Source of the DNA: Helianthus annuus
Lineage: Eukaryota > Streptophyta > Magnoliopsida > Asterales > Asteraceae
Reading direction: 5' to 3'
Assembly (NCBI RefSeq): GCF_002127325.2
Contig: NC_035448.2
Span: forward strand, 61,801,751-61,865,750
Length of the DNA stretch: 64,000 nucleotides
A program made the translations under genes and the position numbers. Shown piece by piece: positions 48,816 through 61,400 of this stretch (its first letter is position 1; every line of letters begins with the position of its first letter). The notes beneath the pieces are model-generated. The model ran no database searches. It had not been told where the DNA came from and was given only the letters and a program-made list of their open reading frames with translations.

Positions 48816-48923
48816 TTTACGGACCGCAAGGGTCCTGCCTTACGGACCGTAAAGGGGTGAATGATTAAGCTTGTCTCCGCCCCAGGCTTACGGACCGCAA
48901 GGCCCAAGCCATACGGTCGTAAG
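48816..48923. repeat. Four palindromic TTACGGACCGTAA motifs
   Basis: Copies near 48817, 48839, 48888 and 48911, some imperfect, 180-280 bp upstream of the TATA box. The 3' LTR has the same set near 59096-59204. Confidence 0.75.
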
Positions 48924-49098
48924 CGATGCCCAGCGACAGAAAATTGGTTGTTGGCTGTTTAAAGCGGTAAAACAATTAAGTATGGGTTTCTCAGAGTTAT
49001 GGGCGCCCCCTACTCGACCCATAGCACCTTAGGACACCTGCCATTGATCCATACTCAATTGTAGGGTGTGTTGTAATGATCTAAAGGCTCCTTATGCA

Positions 49099-49109
49099 CT
49101 ATAAATAAG
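49099..49109 (+). promoter_or_regulatory. TATA box in Gypsy-II 5' LTR
   Basis: CTATAAATAAG; the matching copy in the 3' LTR starts at about 59380. This would start the element's transcript. Confidence 0.65.
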
Positions 49110-51542
49110 CATGCTTGGTTCACAACTAAATCACACTTCAAAACACACCATCTGCTCATTTCTCAAGCTCCCAAGCTTTCTTCTAACATTCCTAAGTCGT
49201 GCACAAGTCTCTGTAAGTATGCCAAACCTTCTATGGCTTTGTTTTTGCTTAGTTTAGCCGAAAAGTCAATCCGTCGTAACTAACGATTGACTTTGCGACA
49301 AATCACGAATGGTCCAGTAAATTCTCGAATCAAAAGTAGTTATGTGTTGGTATTCATGTGGGTAATAAACCTCTGAAAGGGTTCCCCCTGATCACCACTC
49401 TAACTAGTTCAAATATCGAGTCAAACGTGTGCTTAAAAAGTCAACAGAAAGCCGTTTTGAGAATTTGTACATAATCTGTAATGTATATTCTATGAAACCT
49501 ATTTGAACACTCATAAAACATTATATTAAGTATATTAACTTGTCTAAACTCGTTTGATTCGGTCATTTGCCATATTGACCCGGTTCGGAGCCGAAAGTCG
49601 CAAAAGTTTGACTTTTGCTTTGACTTCAGTTCTGACCCGTTTTAAAGCAATGTAGATATGCCTTAGGACTCTTTTAGGACCAGGTCACGTGATGGTATCA
49701 CCCTCTGTGGCCGGTTCGTTGTTTGTCCGAGTCTTTTACGCATTTCCGTTAATTACTTAAAAGTTGACCGTAACGCCCTTTTTAAAATAAAACGAGTATT
49801 TCGGACACGTGAAGGGACCATAACCTTGCTTACTAAATTCTAAGCATGTCCCTAAAGTTTCACGCCAATCCGAGGTCTAGAATGGGAGTTATGCTAAATA
49901 GCGCATTTATAAGAAACTTTTGTAATAAACGACGCAATTAGCATAACGCCTACCTAAACCAAGATTTCGTCACCAAAATTTCTACCCACTGTAGTTAAAT
50001 AATATTTTGGGATTTTTAAAGATTTTTAATTAATTTTAACCTGCTCATAACCTGCGGTTATGGCTACGGTTCGGTAAATACCGAATATGCCCTTTTCGGC
50101 CAAAACTTGAGTTCTACAAGGTCTTTTGACCCGATTCCAGTTGCTACTGATTTTAAATAATAAATAATATATTTTAGACTTATTAAATTGATCGGGAAAC
50201 TCAGGTTTCCTGTAGAACTCAGAAATCCTTTTAAAAGTCTTTAAAATGACCGGAAAACCCCTACGCGGCGTATAATGAACTAAAACTCGTTACGGGCATT
50301 ATGGAAGGTATCCTACTGATACAACAACCCCTTTAAAGTATATTGGCTTAGGAAAACAGTGTAGGACTCCTACGGTTACCCGTTGCGCCTATTGCGCGCA
50401 CGGTTCGGCTTATGTAACTAGTTTACATAAATTAGCCGATACGGGTCAAACCATATCATTTTGACCCCAAAATCCAGAGTGTGAATATTAAACCCATATA
50501 AAACAAGTCTCCGAACTTGTTGGGTCAGAATCACATTCCATTCTCGGTTTTCGCCTTTCACGCGATTAAACCGTATCTATCCCTCGAAACTAACCGGTCT
50601 AGGCTACGGCTAATATAAAGACCCGTTAAGATTCTAATAGGTTATTTTAAAACCTTCGTTCCAGAATAGGAGCCCCAGTAAAAGATATCTGTGCTTTAAC
50701 TGATTAAGGACAATACTTGCAAAGGTAAATACTTTTAACTTATTTTCCCTTATACGGGCTTGGGTTACGGTATATAAAATACCGCTTGATTGAGCATCAA
50801 ATCTTCCATCGCTTAGGTGGTTAATTGAATAATTTGATCGGCTCATTTAAACAGTCTTGTTACTTAAAAGCCTTTGGGGGGTTAATGACCATGTCCCGGA
50901 TATCCTTGGCATCATTTTACGAAATGGCCACGACCTCGACACCCGGGTGTAGGCGTACACCCGGTTGATGTCTATACTATTAAAAGACGTAGCCGATGGT
51001 TTACCCGCCTCGGTTTTACGCAAATGTGGTGTGTCTATTGATCTTTAACCCTGACAGGATCCGGGCTACTGAACGCATAGAAGGAACATGTAATTCGTTC
51101 ACAAGATTATAATTTTAAATATTCTCCCAAGTTATAAAAGAATTTGTGCCTCGTGCATTCAAATCAATTTTATTAAACATTTTACAAAAGTGTTGGTTGA
51201 ATGTATTTACCCGTGTAAACTGACGTATTTTCCCAAAAAGATTAAGTGCAGGTACTACACGTAATCGGCTGGCAATAGCTCCTTAGCATCTTAAGAAGTC
51301 TCGCAAGCTTGATGTCTTATCTGTTGAACAACAATTTTATTTTATTTTGATCCCTCCTGTGGATACTATTCAACTACTTGTGATACATTTGATATTACAG
51401 TAAATGGTTGGATAATATTTATCTTTATGCTTCCACTGTGCATTTTATATATTGTGGTTTGACTATATTGTTTCCAACTACGTCACGATAATCCCCCACC
51501 GGGCCCACCGGTGAAACACGTGGAGATCGGGGTGTGACAGGT

Positions 51543-51555
51543 TGGTATCAGAGCC
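51543..51555 (+). promoter_or_regulatory. Primer binding site of Gypsy-II (tRNA-iMet)
   Basis: TGGTATCAGAGCC, all 13 bases complementary to the initiator tRNA-Met end, three bases after the LTR. Confidence 0.92.
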
Positions 51556-51714
51556 AACATTGAGTGAATTAAACACTATCCTAATGTGTTTAATCTCAGT
51601 GACACAATTGCACATACTTGAGTCTAGACAAGAACATAGGACAAATTCGAATTGTTATTCCAAGTTTGTCTTTTTCTTTTATTATTGTTATTTAAAGTTT
51701 TGAAAGCAAGAAAT

Positions 51715-52872
51715 ATGCCGCCAGTGATTTTCCGAGGAAGAGGAAGGGGAAGAAGAGGCAGAGGAGAGATCGTTACTCATCACGATCACGAAGCCGGACC
51801 TTCAAATACGCGAGCTCCTTTGACCACGAGGAGTGAAGAACCGCAAAGGCGAAGAGACCTTTATGAACCTGCGAGGCATTCCACCTCGCATAGCTCAACG
51901 CCATCATACCGGCACTCATTCGGGCCAAATTCCGAGAATGACCCCAACAACCCGCAACCCTCCTTCATACCTCTACAGCGTTCGGTATTGCACTGAAATT
52001 TTGACGACCCTACTCCATACTTCAGAGGTCAGTTCAACCCAGCTGACTACATCCAGGAACCTTCAGGCTTTGTTCCGTTAGGGCCACAAGATCACTTCTC
52101 TGAAGATCATATGGACGAGGATACTGATCCGATAGAACCTGCTCGTGGTACGCCCACGCATCCAATAGCAATCTCTGATGGGTCATCCTTTCATGGTACG
52201 CCCTATCAGGGACCAGATAGTTTCATGGCGTTGTTTAATCAACACGAGTGGTACCACACGCCACAGACATCACAACAGCCGCAACATCCGCGAGATCCCT
52301 CCGAGGATCCACATTTCGTGGCAGTTACGCCACCACCTCCGCCACCGGTACAGCTAGTAATGCCTGATCCGCCAAGGCGTAGGAGGACAAATGCTCGTAT
52401 GTCCACACGAGGAGGGGAATTCCACTTCAGCACCCCTCGACACTCTAGTAGTAGCCACTACCCGCCACTACAAGAAGAAGGACCTTCAAGTCCTGTACAG
52501 GAGGCGAACTCCGCACCAACTGCACCAACTTCGCCACCATTTGGGTACGACCACCCAATACCTGCTTACACGGGTCCAACGGCTTACAACCCGTTCGAAC
52601 CGTCATCGCAAGCACATTACAACTACAACTATGAGCGCGACCCATATGTGGTAGCGGCTAGGTATAATGCTCGCTATCCCGACGGAGCCCATGGAAACAT
52701 GGGAGTACCGGACTACTCAGCTCATGGGTACCCAGCACCTCCCAGACCTCCAGTTCCGCAACAGGCACCACAACCACGTTTCTCTCCTCCCGAACAAGAA
52801 GAAATACTCCACCGTTTGAGCCGTGTGGAAAGAGAATTCGAGAGAGCCACTGAGGATTCCTCAAGGGCTTAG
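51715..52872 (+). pseudogene. Extra ORF upstream of Gypsy-II gag, one stop
   Basis: An ATG at 51715 opens with FRGRGRGRRGRG, an Arg/Gly-rich stretch that suggests nucleic-acid binding. A TGA at 51994-51996 interrupts, but the same frame continues to TAG 52872. The rest is Pro/Ser/His-rich (with PPPPPP near 52333) and ends in a short helical segment (EEILHRLSRVEREFERA). No zinc knuckle or enzyme motif. It lies about 950 bases before gag and is not part of it. Additional ORFs are known in Tat/Ogre elements, but this pol is of the chromovirus type. Function unknown. The translation start at 51652 lies in the leader and is less likely. Confidence 0.6.
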
Positions 52873-53820
52873 CAAACCTACTGAAGGGCAAGAAGAAGAA
52901 ACGTGACCATTATTCCTTATGTATGTTCTAATGTAATGGTTATTTTAAATAAGTCCCTACGTGGACGTTTACCGTATTTCAGTCCCTACGTGGACTTATC
53001 GTTTAGTCCCTGTGTGGACATTTATCTTGCATAGTCCCTGCGTGGACTTGTCACTTGTTTAAAACCTCTATGTAGGTATGTACTATTTAAAAGTCCCGTT
53101 TAGGGCGGTGTGTAATCGTATTAAAATTATGGAATGTTATATTATGAATTTCATTTTGTTATTACTATATATGAAATAAATCAAAATCATTCCTTTTAAT
53201 TTGATCTGCCTAAATAAAGAATCTTAAGAGTGAAACCTAGCCAGGTGTCTTTTAAGATCCGGCCAAGATGGTAAGACCTAATTAAAAGATTCTGATTCCC
53301 TGTTAACCTCTGTAAGCACGTTGACAATCATGACAAATGTGATTCGTTAAAGTCACACACGTCATTCTTATACAAGAATCCTTTAAAGGATTCCAAAACC
53401 CAAATTAATGATATAATAAATCATGGGTTAAATCATCAATAAAGATGATCACTTGTTAAACATCCATAAGTGATGTAGTGCCTACGGGCCATACATATTG
53501 TCATAATAAGGCAAAAGACAGTGGTGGTTTAGGACTCCCTGTCAGAAGGAGTAAAAGGACTACGGTTCAAACCTTCATACCTTGATTCTCCGAAATCTCG
53601 GCTAAATATTACAATAACGTCCTCGAGACTAGGCTTTTATGCCGCTAGCAATATTAATTGTGATTAGGATAAGTATGATCAAATCCTAAATATAAAGTGA
53701 GTAACAAATTAACCAGATATGGTCTTCGTTACCATGGTTAATGAATTGTCATAAAAGACAATTCAATGATAAACTCCTAAATAGAATTTTCATTATCTTC
53801 TGCAGCAGATACAAGCTACT
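52873..53820. other. Spacer between the extra ORF and gag in Gypsy-II
   Basis: Non-coding. It begins with four or five copies of AGTCCCTACGTGGAC-like units (52948-53090), followed by AT-rich sequence to the gag ATG. Confidence 0.65.
52948..53090 (+). repeat. AGTCCCTACGTGGAC repeats
   Basis: Four clear units (near 52950, 52981, 53005 and 53034) of AGTCCCT(A/G)(C/T)GTGGAC and one decayed unit near 53063, spaced about 25-31 bp. Confidence 0.7.
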
Positions 53821-55244
53821 ATGGCAAATCCTAATGGAGGAAGTAGTCATACCAATGAAGATGATTATGATAATGCCCAAATAAATCTAACGGCGCTCAA
53901 CTCAAGGCTCTTGTCGACAACGCTGCGCAGGCGGCTCTAGATCGACAATATACAGAATCTCGAAGCAGAACAGTTTCCAAACCACCATCAAAGCCAAAGA
54001 CACACTCAAAAACCCACAGCAAACCACTATCCAAACCCAAGAAGGACGACGATAACCACTCGTCCAAGCCCAAAAAGGACGACGACAATCACTCGTCGAA
54101 TGAAAATAGTGTTCGTCGCGAAAGGGAGTATACTGATGCTTCCCGAGCCAGGGGCTGCACATACAAGTACTTCGTATCTTGTAAACCCCGAGACTTTACG
54201 GGGGAGAAGGGTGCCGTCGAATGTATGACATAGTTGGATGAGATGGACACAGTGGTGGACATCAGTGGCTGCGCTGAAAGGGATGTAGTGAAGTTTGTGT
54301 CGCAGTCATTTAAGGGCGAGGCCCTAGCTTGGTGGAGGGCGCTGGTTCAGGCCTCGGGAAAAGCTGTGCTTTACAGCATGACGTGGGAGGAATTCGTTTC
54401 TCTCATCAAAGAAAATTACTGCCCTCAGCATGAGGTGGAGAAGATAGAGTCCGATTTTGTGTCATTGGTGATGACAAATCTGGACTGCCAGGCCTACTTG
54501 ACGAGCTTCAATACGATGTCTCGCTTGGTTCCTTATCTAGTCACCCCGGAACCAAGGAGGATTGCTCGTTTTATCGGGGGGTTAGAACCCGCGATAAAGG
54601 CTAGTGTGAAGGCCTCTCGGCCAACGACCTTCAGGTCTGTGACTGACCTCTCTTTGTCCCTCCCGATGGACGCGGTTCGACTGAGATCGCAGAGGAACAA
54701 AGAGGCCGAAAAGAGGAAGCGTGAGGATGATACCTCGCGAAGGTCGGGAAAGAAGCACCGTGGGAACGGCGACGGCAAGAGAGGAACAGAGGCGAGAAAA
54801 GAAGGGCAACAAACCGGAGAGAAGCCCAAATGCAAAAACTGCCAAAAATTCCACTTTGGGAAATGCAGGTTTGGGCCGAACTCACAGTCACAGTCAAAGA
54901 CGCATACTTGTGGACTGTGCAAGTCCAAAGACCACAAGACTGTGGACTGTAAGAAGATTAAAGACGCGACCTGCTACAACTGTAGTGAGAAGGGGCACAT
55001 CAGGAGCAACTGCCCCAAGCTCGCCAAGAAGACTGAGGAAACCAAAAAGAATAACGCTAGAGTCTTCAAAATGGATGTGAAGGAAGCGTTGCAGGACGAC
55101 AACGTAATAACAGGTACTTTTCTCGTGAATAATATATTTGCAAGAGTACTTTTCGATTCAGGCACTGACAAATCCTTCGTAGACCAAAAATTTTGCAAAC
55201 TGTTGAACATGCCTATCAAAACCCTAAATGTGAAATACGATTAG
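53821..55244 (+). pseudogene. gag: Gypsy-II gag and start of protease, disrupted
   Basis: ATG at 53821 (MANPNGGSS). A one-base loss near 53893 shifts the frame; the conserved core starts GCTYKYFVSCKPRDF near 54155. A TAG at 54231-54233 lies where relatives have Trp. From 54234 the frame is open to 55244: gag core, basic linker, zinc knuckles CKNCQKFHFGKC, CGLCKSKDHKTVDC and CYNCSEKGHIRSNC, then protease with [11 protein letters not shown] one-base loss near 55241 puts pol in another frame. Confidence 0.85.
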
Positions 55245-58200
55245 AGCTAGCAGACGGCACTGTAGAAACCGTCTCCACTATATTAGAGGGATGTATGATA
55301 TCCATTAAGAACCATTCTTTTTCTCTATCTCTACTTCCCTTTAATCTAGCTGGTTTTGACATCGTTCTGGGCATGGACTGGTTATCACATAACCAGGCCC
55401 AGATCGTCTGCAATAGAAAACAAATTGTGCTAAAGACCCCGACTGGTGAATCGCTCACCATTCGAGGGGATACGCAGTATGGATTGCCCGAGAACGTATC
55501 TATGCTCAAGGCTTCGAGGTGTTTAAAAAGAGGCTGTGTCATCTACATGGCACAAGTGATTATTGAAGAGCCCAAATCAAGGATAGAAGACATTCCTGTC
55601 ATTGCGGAGTATCCAGAAGTTTTCCCCAAAGATCTACCTGGGTTGCCACCAGATAGGCAGGTGGAATTCAGAATAGATATCATCCCTAGAGCAGCTCCCA
55701 TTGCTAGAGCACCCTACAGGCTAGCACCGACTGAAATAAAGGAATTAAGGACCCAGCTGGATGAACTGTTAGCAAAAGGTTTCATCAAGCCTAGTTCGTC
55801 ACCCTGGGGAGCACCTGTCCTATTTGTGAAGAAAATGGACGGATCGATGCGTCTGTGCATCGATTATCGTGAACTTAATAAAGTCACGATAAAGAATAGA
55901 TACCCATTGCCAAGGATCGACGATTTGTTCGATCAATTGCAAGGGGCTAGCTATTTCTCGGAGATCGACTTAAGGTCGGGCTACCATCAGCTGAAAGTCA
56001 GAGATGAAGACGTGCATAAAACAACATTTAGGACTCGCTACGGTCACTACGAGTTCCTAGTGATGCCTTTTGGGCTCACAAATGCACCGACTGCGTTCAT
56101 GGATCTCATGAATCGCGTCTGTAAGCCGTACTTGGACAAATTTGTCATCGTATTCATCGACGACATCCTTATCTATTCAAGGAATAAAGCCGACCATGAG
56201 AAACACCTACGATGTATTCTCGAATTGCTGCATCGCGAGAAACTCTATGCCAAATTCTCTAAATGCGAATTCTGGCTACGAGAAGTCCAATTTCTTGGAC
56301 ATGTCGTAAGCGAGCGTGGTATCCAGGTGGATCCCGCTAAGGTAGAGGCGGTCATGAATTGGCAAGAGCCAAAGACGCCCACAGAAATTCGTAGTTTCCT
56401 GGGTTTGGCACGATACTACAGAAGATTCATTGAGAATTTCTCAAGGATTGCTGCGCCCTTGACTTCTCTAACCAAGAAGAAGGAAAAGTTTATTTGGGGC
56501 CCTAAGCAGCAAGAATCCTTTGATATTTTGAAACAAAGGCTGAGCAACGCTCCTGTGTTGACGCTACCAGAAGGTACCGAAGAGTTCGTAGTTTACTGCG
56601 ACGCGTCACACACTGGCATGGGGTGTGTGCTCATGCAGAAAGGCAAGGTGATTGCCTATGCTTCAAGACAGTTGAAGGTGCACGAAAAGAATTACACCAC
56701 CCATGACTTGGAGCTGGGTGCCGTTGTATTCGCACTAAAACTGTGGAGGCATTACCTATATGGAATCAAGTTTGTGATCTATTCAGATCACAAAAGCCTT
56801 CAACATTTGTTCAATCAGAAGGAGCTGAACATGAGGCAACGCCGTTGGATGGAGACCTTGAATGATTATGATTGTGAGATCAGGTACCATCCCGGCAAGG
56901 CGAATGTAGTCGCTGATGCCCTGAGCCGGAAAGAAAGGATGAAACCCATCCGAATCAATGCTAAGAGAATGGAAGTAAAGAATAACTTGATTGAAAGGAT
57001 ATTAGCTGCACAGCGAGAGGCTGTGTTGGAAGCTAATTATCATAAGGAAAAATTAGGAGTAACTGAGGAGCAGTTAACTCTTCACAAGGATGGACTTTTG
57101 AGGTTGAATGGGCGAATATGGGTTCCTATCTATGGAGGACTACGAGATATTATCCTCCAGGAAGCCCATAGTTCTAAATATTCTGTCCATCCCGGAGCAG
57201 ATAAAATGTATCAAGATTTAAAGGCGAATTATTGGTGGATAGGCTTGAAAAAGTCTGTAGCCGCTTATGTAGCCAAGTGCTTAACTTGTGCGCAAGTCAA
57301 GGCTGAGCATCAAAAGCCATCTGGCTTGCTACAACAGCCTGAACTTCCTGAATGGAAGTGGGAATGCGTAACTATGGATTTTATCACCAAGTTACCAAAA
57401 ACCAGCAAAGGAAACGACACAATATGGGTTATAGTCGATCGACTGACTAAGTCAGCTCATTTCTTACCCATCAAGGAGACTTATAGCTCCGATACATTGG
57501 CCCAGTTATATGTTGATAAGATTGTCACCTTACATGGCATACCTGTGTCTATTATCTCTGATCGAGATACTAGATACACGTCTCACTTCTGGAAGAGTTT
57601 TCAACAATCTTTGGGCACACGTTTGAACTTTAGTACGGCTTACCATCCTCAGACAGACGGTCAGAGTGAGCGTACTATTCAAACGTTAGAAGACATGCTG
57701 CGAGCATGTGCTATCGATTTAGGTGGTAATTGGGATAAGAACTTACCCCTAATCGAATTCTCCTACAACAATAGCTACCATACCAGCATAAAGGCTGCGC
57801 CTTTCGAGGCATTATACGGTAGGAAGTGTAGATTGCCAGTTTGTTGGGCGGAAGTAGGAGAGGTCCAATTATCAGGACCAGAGATAGTTTTCGAGACAAC
57901 GGACAAGATTGTCCAGATCCGAGAACGTCTCAAAGCTGCCCGTGATAGGCAGAAAAGTTACGCTGATCCGAAGCGTAAGGATTTTCACTTTGAGGTAGGT
58001 GAAAAAGTGTTACTAAAGGTATCACCCTGGAAGGGGGTGATGCGTTTCGGTAAGAAGGGTAAACTGAGCCTGCGATACATAGGACCTTTTGAGGTTATCG
58101 AACGGGTCGGGTCAGTTGCCTATAAATTAAACTTACCAGAAGAGCTCAATGGAATTCGTAATGTGTTCCACATCTGCAATCTAAAGAAGTGCTTCGCTGA

Positions 58201-58414
58201 TGAATCATTAGTGATCCCACACACAGATGTGCACATAGATGAGAGCTTGAAGTTTGTGGAGAAGCCTTTGTTGATTGAAGACCGACAGGTGAAAAAGCTC
58301 CGAAGAAAACATGTGCCAATAGTTAAAGTTAAATGGGATGCCCGGAGAGGTCCCGAATTCACGTGGGAAGTTGAATCCACGATGAAAGAGAAATATCCCT
58401 ATTTGTTTGAGTAA
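55245..58414 (+). CDS. pol: Gypsy-II pol, open from protease end to integrase
   Basis: The frame is open from 55193 to TAA 58412-58414 (1073 codons), but the first codons overlap the shifted gag frame; homologous reading begins near 55242. Residues counted from 55193: protease end GMDWL at 60; reverse transcriptase with [10 protein letters not shown] at 221 and FIDD at 321-324; RNase H with Asp470, Glu507, Asp532 and Asp574; integrase HHCC about 659-699, catalytic Asp729, Asp790, Glu826; chromodomain-like end (TWEVE). All catalytic residues are present, but it lacks an in-frame link to gag, so it is unlikely to be expressed normally. Confidence 0.9.
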
Positions 58415-58431
58415 ATCTCGGGTCGAGATTT
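58413..58431 (+). other. Stop-codon/PPT hairpin of Gypsy-II
   Basis: AAATCTCG, loop GGT, CGAGATTT: an 8-bp perfect stem overlapping the pol TAA stop by two bases and lying about five bases before the polypurine tract. Confidence 0.75.
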
Positions 58432-58435
58432 ATTT

Positions 58436-58449
58436 TAAGGGGGTGAGGA
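58436..58449 (+). promoter_or_regulatory. Polypurine tract of Gypsy-II
   Basis: TAAGGGGGTGAGGA directly before the 3' LTR start TGTAACACC. Confidence 0.88.
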
Positions 58450-61400
58450 TGTAACACCTCGAAATTTTGTGTCCAATAACGTATTGACACGTGTCTTAAG
58501 TTTACACGTAGCGTTTCATATTAAATAAAGGACTAATGTTGACAAACCTTGAAAGTATGTAAATTCGAGGGTTATAAATGTCAAACAAGGGTAAGTATAC
58601 TGTATAGTAACCCTAAACGATGCTCGTACCTTCAAACGAATAAATCATGGATCGTACGGAAGCGAAACGCGGAAGAAAGTGAGAGATTACAAGTTGCGGG
58701 GGTTAACTGTGTCAACATGTTTAATTATACCTCTGAGTGACCCTTTGACGTGCCCGAGGCTTTGTAACAGTAGAATACACTCACTAGAATATACTGTATA
58801 AATTCCGCGAAGTTCCGTTTTAAAACGAGAAAATTATGATCAAGTTCGTAACGAGAGGGGTTAAAAGCGTCAACAATGAAAGTTAAAGCTGTTCGAATAA
58901 TTAATAAAGATAACCGGGGACTTAACAGTACGGGTAAATAACACGAGGCCCTTAGTTGTAAATAATCAAGGGCCAAATCGCAAAGTTACCCCTTCAAACC
59001 CGAAAGGTCAGGTTATTAATTACCAAAGATTTTGTTATTAATTACAAGATTTTGATAATCATTACAAAAAGATTGAAAAAGATTTAAACACAACCTTTAC
59101 AGACCGCAAGGGTCCTGCCTTACGGACCGTAAAGAGGTGAATGATTATGCTTGTCTCCGCCCTAGGCTTACGGACCGCAAGGCCCAAGCCATACGATCCG
59201 TAAGCGATGCCCAGCGACAGAAAATTGGTTGTTGGCTGTTTAAAGCGGTAAAACAATTAAGTATGGGTTTCTCAGAGTTATGGGTGCCCCCTACTCGACC
59301 CATTGCACCTTAGGACACCTGCCATTGATCCATACTCAATTGTAGGGTGTGTTGTAATGATCTAAAGGCTCCTTATGCACTATAAATAAGCATGCTTGGT
59401 TCACAACTAAATCACACTTCAAAACACACCATCTGCTCATTTCTCAAGCTCCCAAGCTTTCTTCTAACATTCCTAAGTCGTGCACAAGTCTCTGTAAGTA
59501 TGCCAAACCTTCTATGGCTTTGTTTTTGCTTAGTTTAGCCGAAAAGTCAATCCGTCGTAACTAACGATTGACTTTGCGACAAATCACGAATGGTCCAGTA
59601 AATTCTCGAATCAAAAGTAGTTATGTGTTGGTATTCATGTGGGTAATAAACCTCTGAAAGGGTTCCCCCTGATCACCACTCTAACTAGTTCAAATATCGA
59701 GTCAAACGTGTGCTTAAAAAGTCAACAGAAAGCCGTTTTGCGAATTTGTACATAATCTGTAATGTATATGCTATGAAACCTGTTTGAACACTCATAAAAC
59801 ATTATATTAAGTATATTAACTTGTCTAAACTCGTTTGATTCGGTCATTTGCCATATTGACCCGGTTTGGAGCCGAAAGTCGCAAAAGTTTGACTTTTGCT
59901 TTGACTTCAGTTCTGACCCGTTTTAAAGCAATGTAGATATGCCTTAGGACTCTCTTAGGACCAGGTCACGTGATGGTATCACCCTCTGTGGCCGGTTCGT
60001 TGTTTGTCCGAGTCTTTTACGTATTTCCGTTAATTACTTAAAAGTTGACCGTAACGCCCTTTTTAAAATAAAACGAGTATTTCGGACACATGAAGGGACC
60101 ATAACCTTGCTTACTAAATTCTAAGCATGTCCCTAAAGTTTCACGCCAATCCGAGGTCTAGAATGGGAGTTATGCTAAATAGCGCATTTATAAGAAGCTT
60201 TTGTAATAAACGGCGCAATTAGCATAACGCCTACCTAAACCAAGATTTCGTCACCAAAATTTCTACCCACTGTAGTTAGATAATATTTTGGGATTTTTAA
60301 AGATTTTTAATTAATTTTAACCTGCTCATAACCTGCGGTTATGGCTACGGTTCGGTAAATACCGAATATGCCCTTTTCGGCCAAAACTTGAGTTCTACAA
60401 GGTCTTTTGACCCGATTCCAGTTGCTACTGATTTTAAATAATAAATAAGATATTTTAGACTTATTAAACTGATCGGGAAACTCAGGTTTCCTGTAAAACT
60501 CAGAAATCCTTTTAAACGTCTTTAAAATGACCGGAAAACCCCTACGGGGCGTATAATGAACTAAAACTCGTTACGGGCATTATGGAAGGTATCCTACTGA
60601 TACCACAACCCCTTTAAAGTATATTGGCTTAGGAAAATAGTGTAGGACTCCTACGCTTACCCGTTGCGCCTATTGCGCGCACGGTTCGGCTTATGTAACT
60701 AGTTTACATAAATTAGCCGATACGGGTCAAACCATATCATTTTGACCCCAAAATCCAGAATGTGAATATTAAACCCATATAAAACAAGTCTCCGAACTTG
60801 TTGGGTCAGAATCACATTCCATTCTCGGTTTTCGCCTTTCACGCGATTAAACCGTATCTATCCCTTGAAACTAACCGGTCTAGGCTACGGCTAATATAAA
60901 GACCCGTTAAGATTCTAATAGGTTATTTTAAAACCTTCGTTCCAGAATAGGAGCCCCAGTAAAAGATATCTGTGATTTAACTGATTAAGGACAATACTTG
61001 CAAAGGTAAATACTTTTAACTTATTTTCCCTTATACGGGCTTGGGTTACGGTATATAAAATACCGCTTGATTGAGCATCAAATCTTCCATCGCTTAGGTG
61101 GTTAATTGAATAATTTGATCGGCTCATTTAAACAGTCTTGTTACTTAAAAGCCTTTGGGGGGTTAATGACCATGTCCCGGATATCCTTGGCATCATTTTA
61201 CGAAATGGCCACGACCTCGACACCCGGGTGTAGGCGTACACCCGGTTGATGTCTATACTATTAAAAGACGTAGCCGATGGTTTACTCGCCTCGGTTTTAC
61301 GCAAATGTGGTGTGTCTATTGATCTTTAACCCGGACAGGATCCGGGCTACTGAACGCATAGAAGGAACATGTAATTCGTTCACAAGATTATAATTTTAAA

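Larger units (their letters stand above)
48170..51539 (+). repeat. Gypsy-II 5' LTR
   Basis: 3370 bp, TGTAACACCTCG to GGGGTGTGACA. A TATA box lies at 49099-49109. Four copies of TTACGGACCG(T/C)AA-like palindromes lie at about 48816-48923. Short frames inside are duplicated in the other LTR and not coding-like. Confidence 0.95.
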
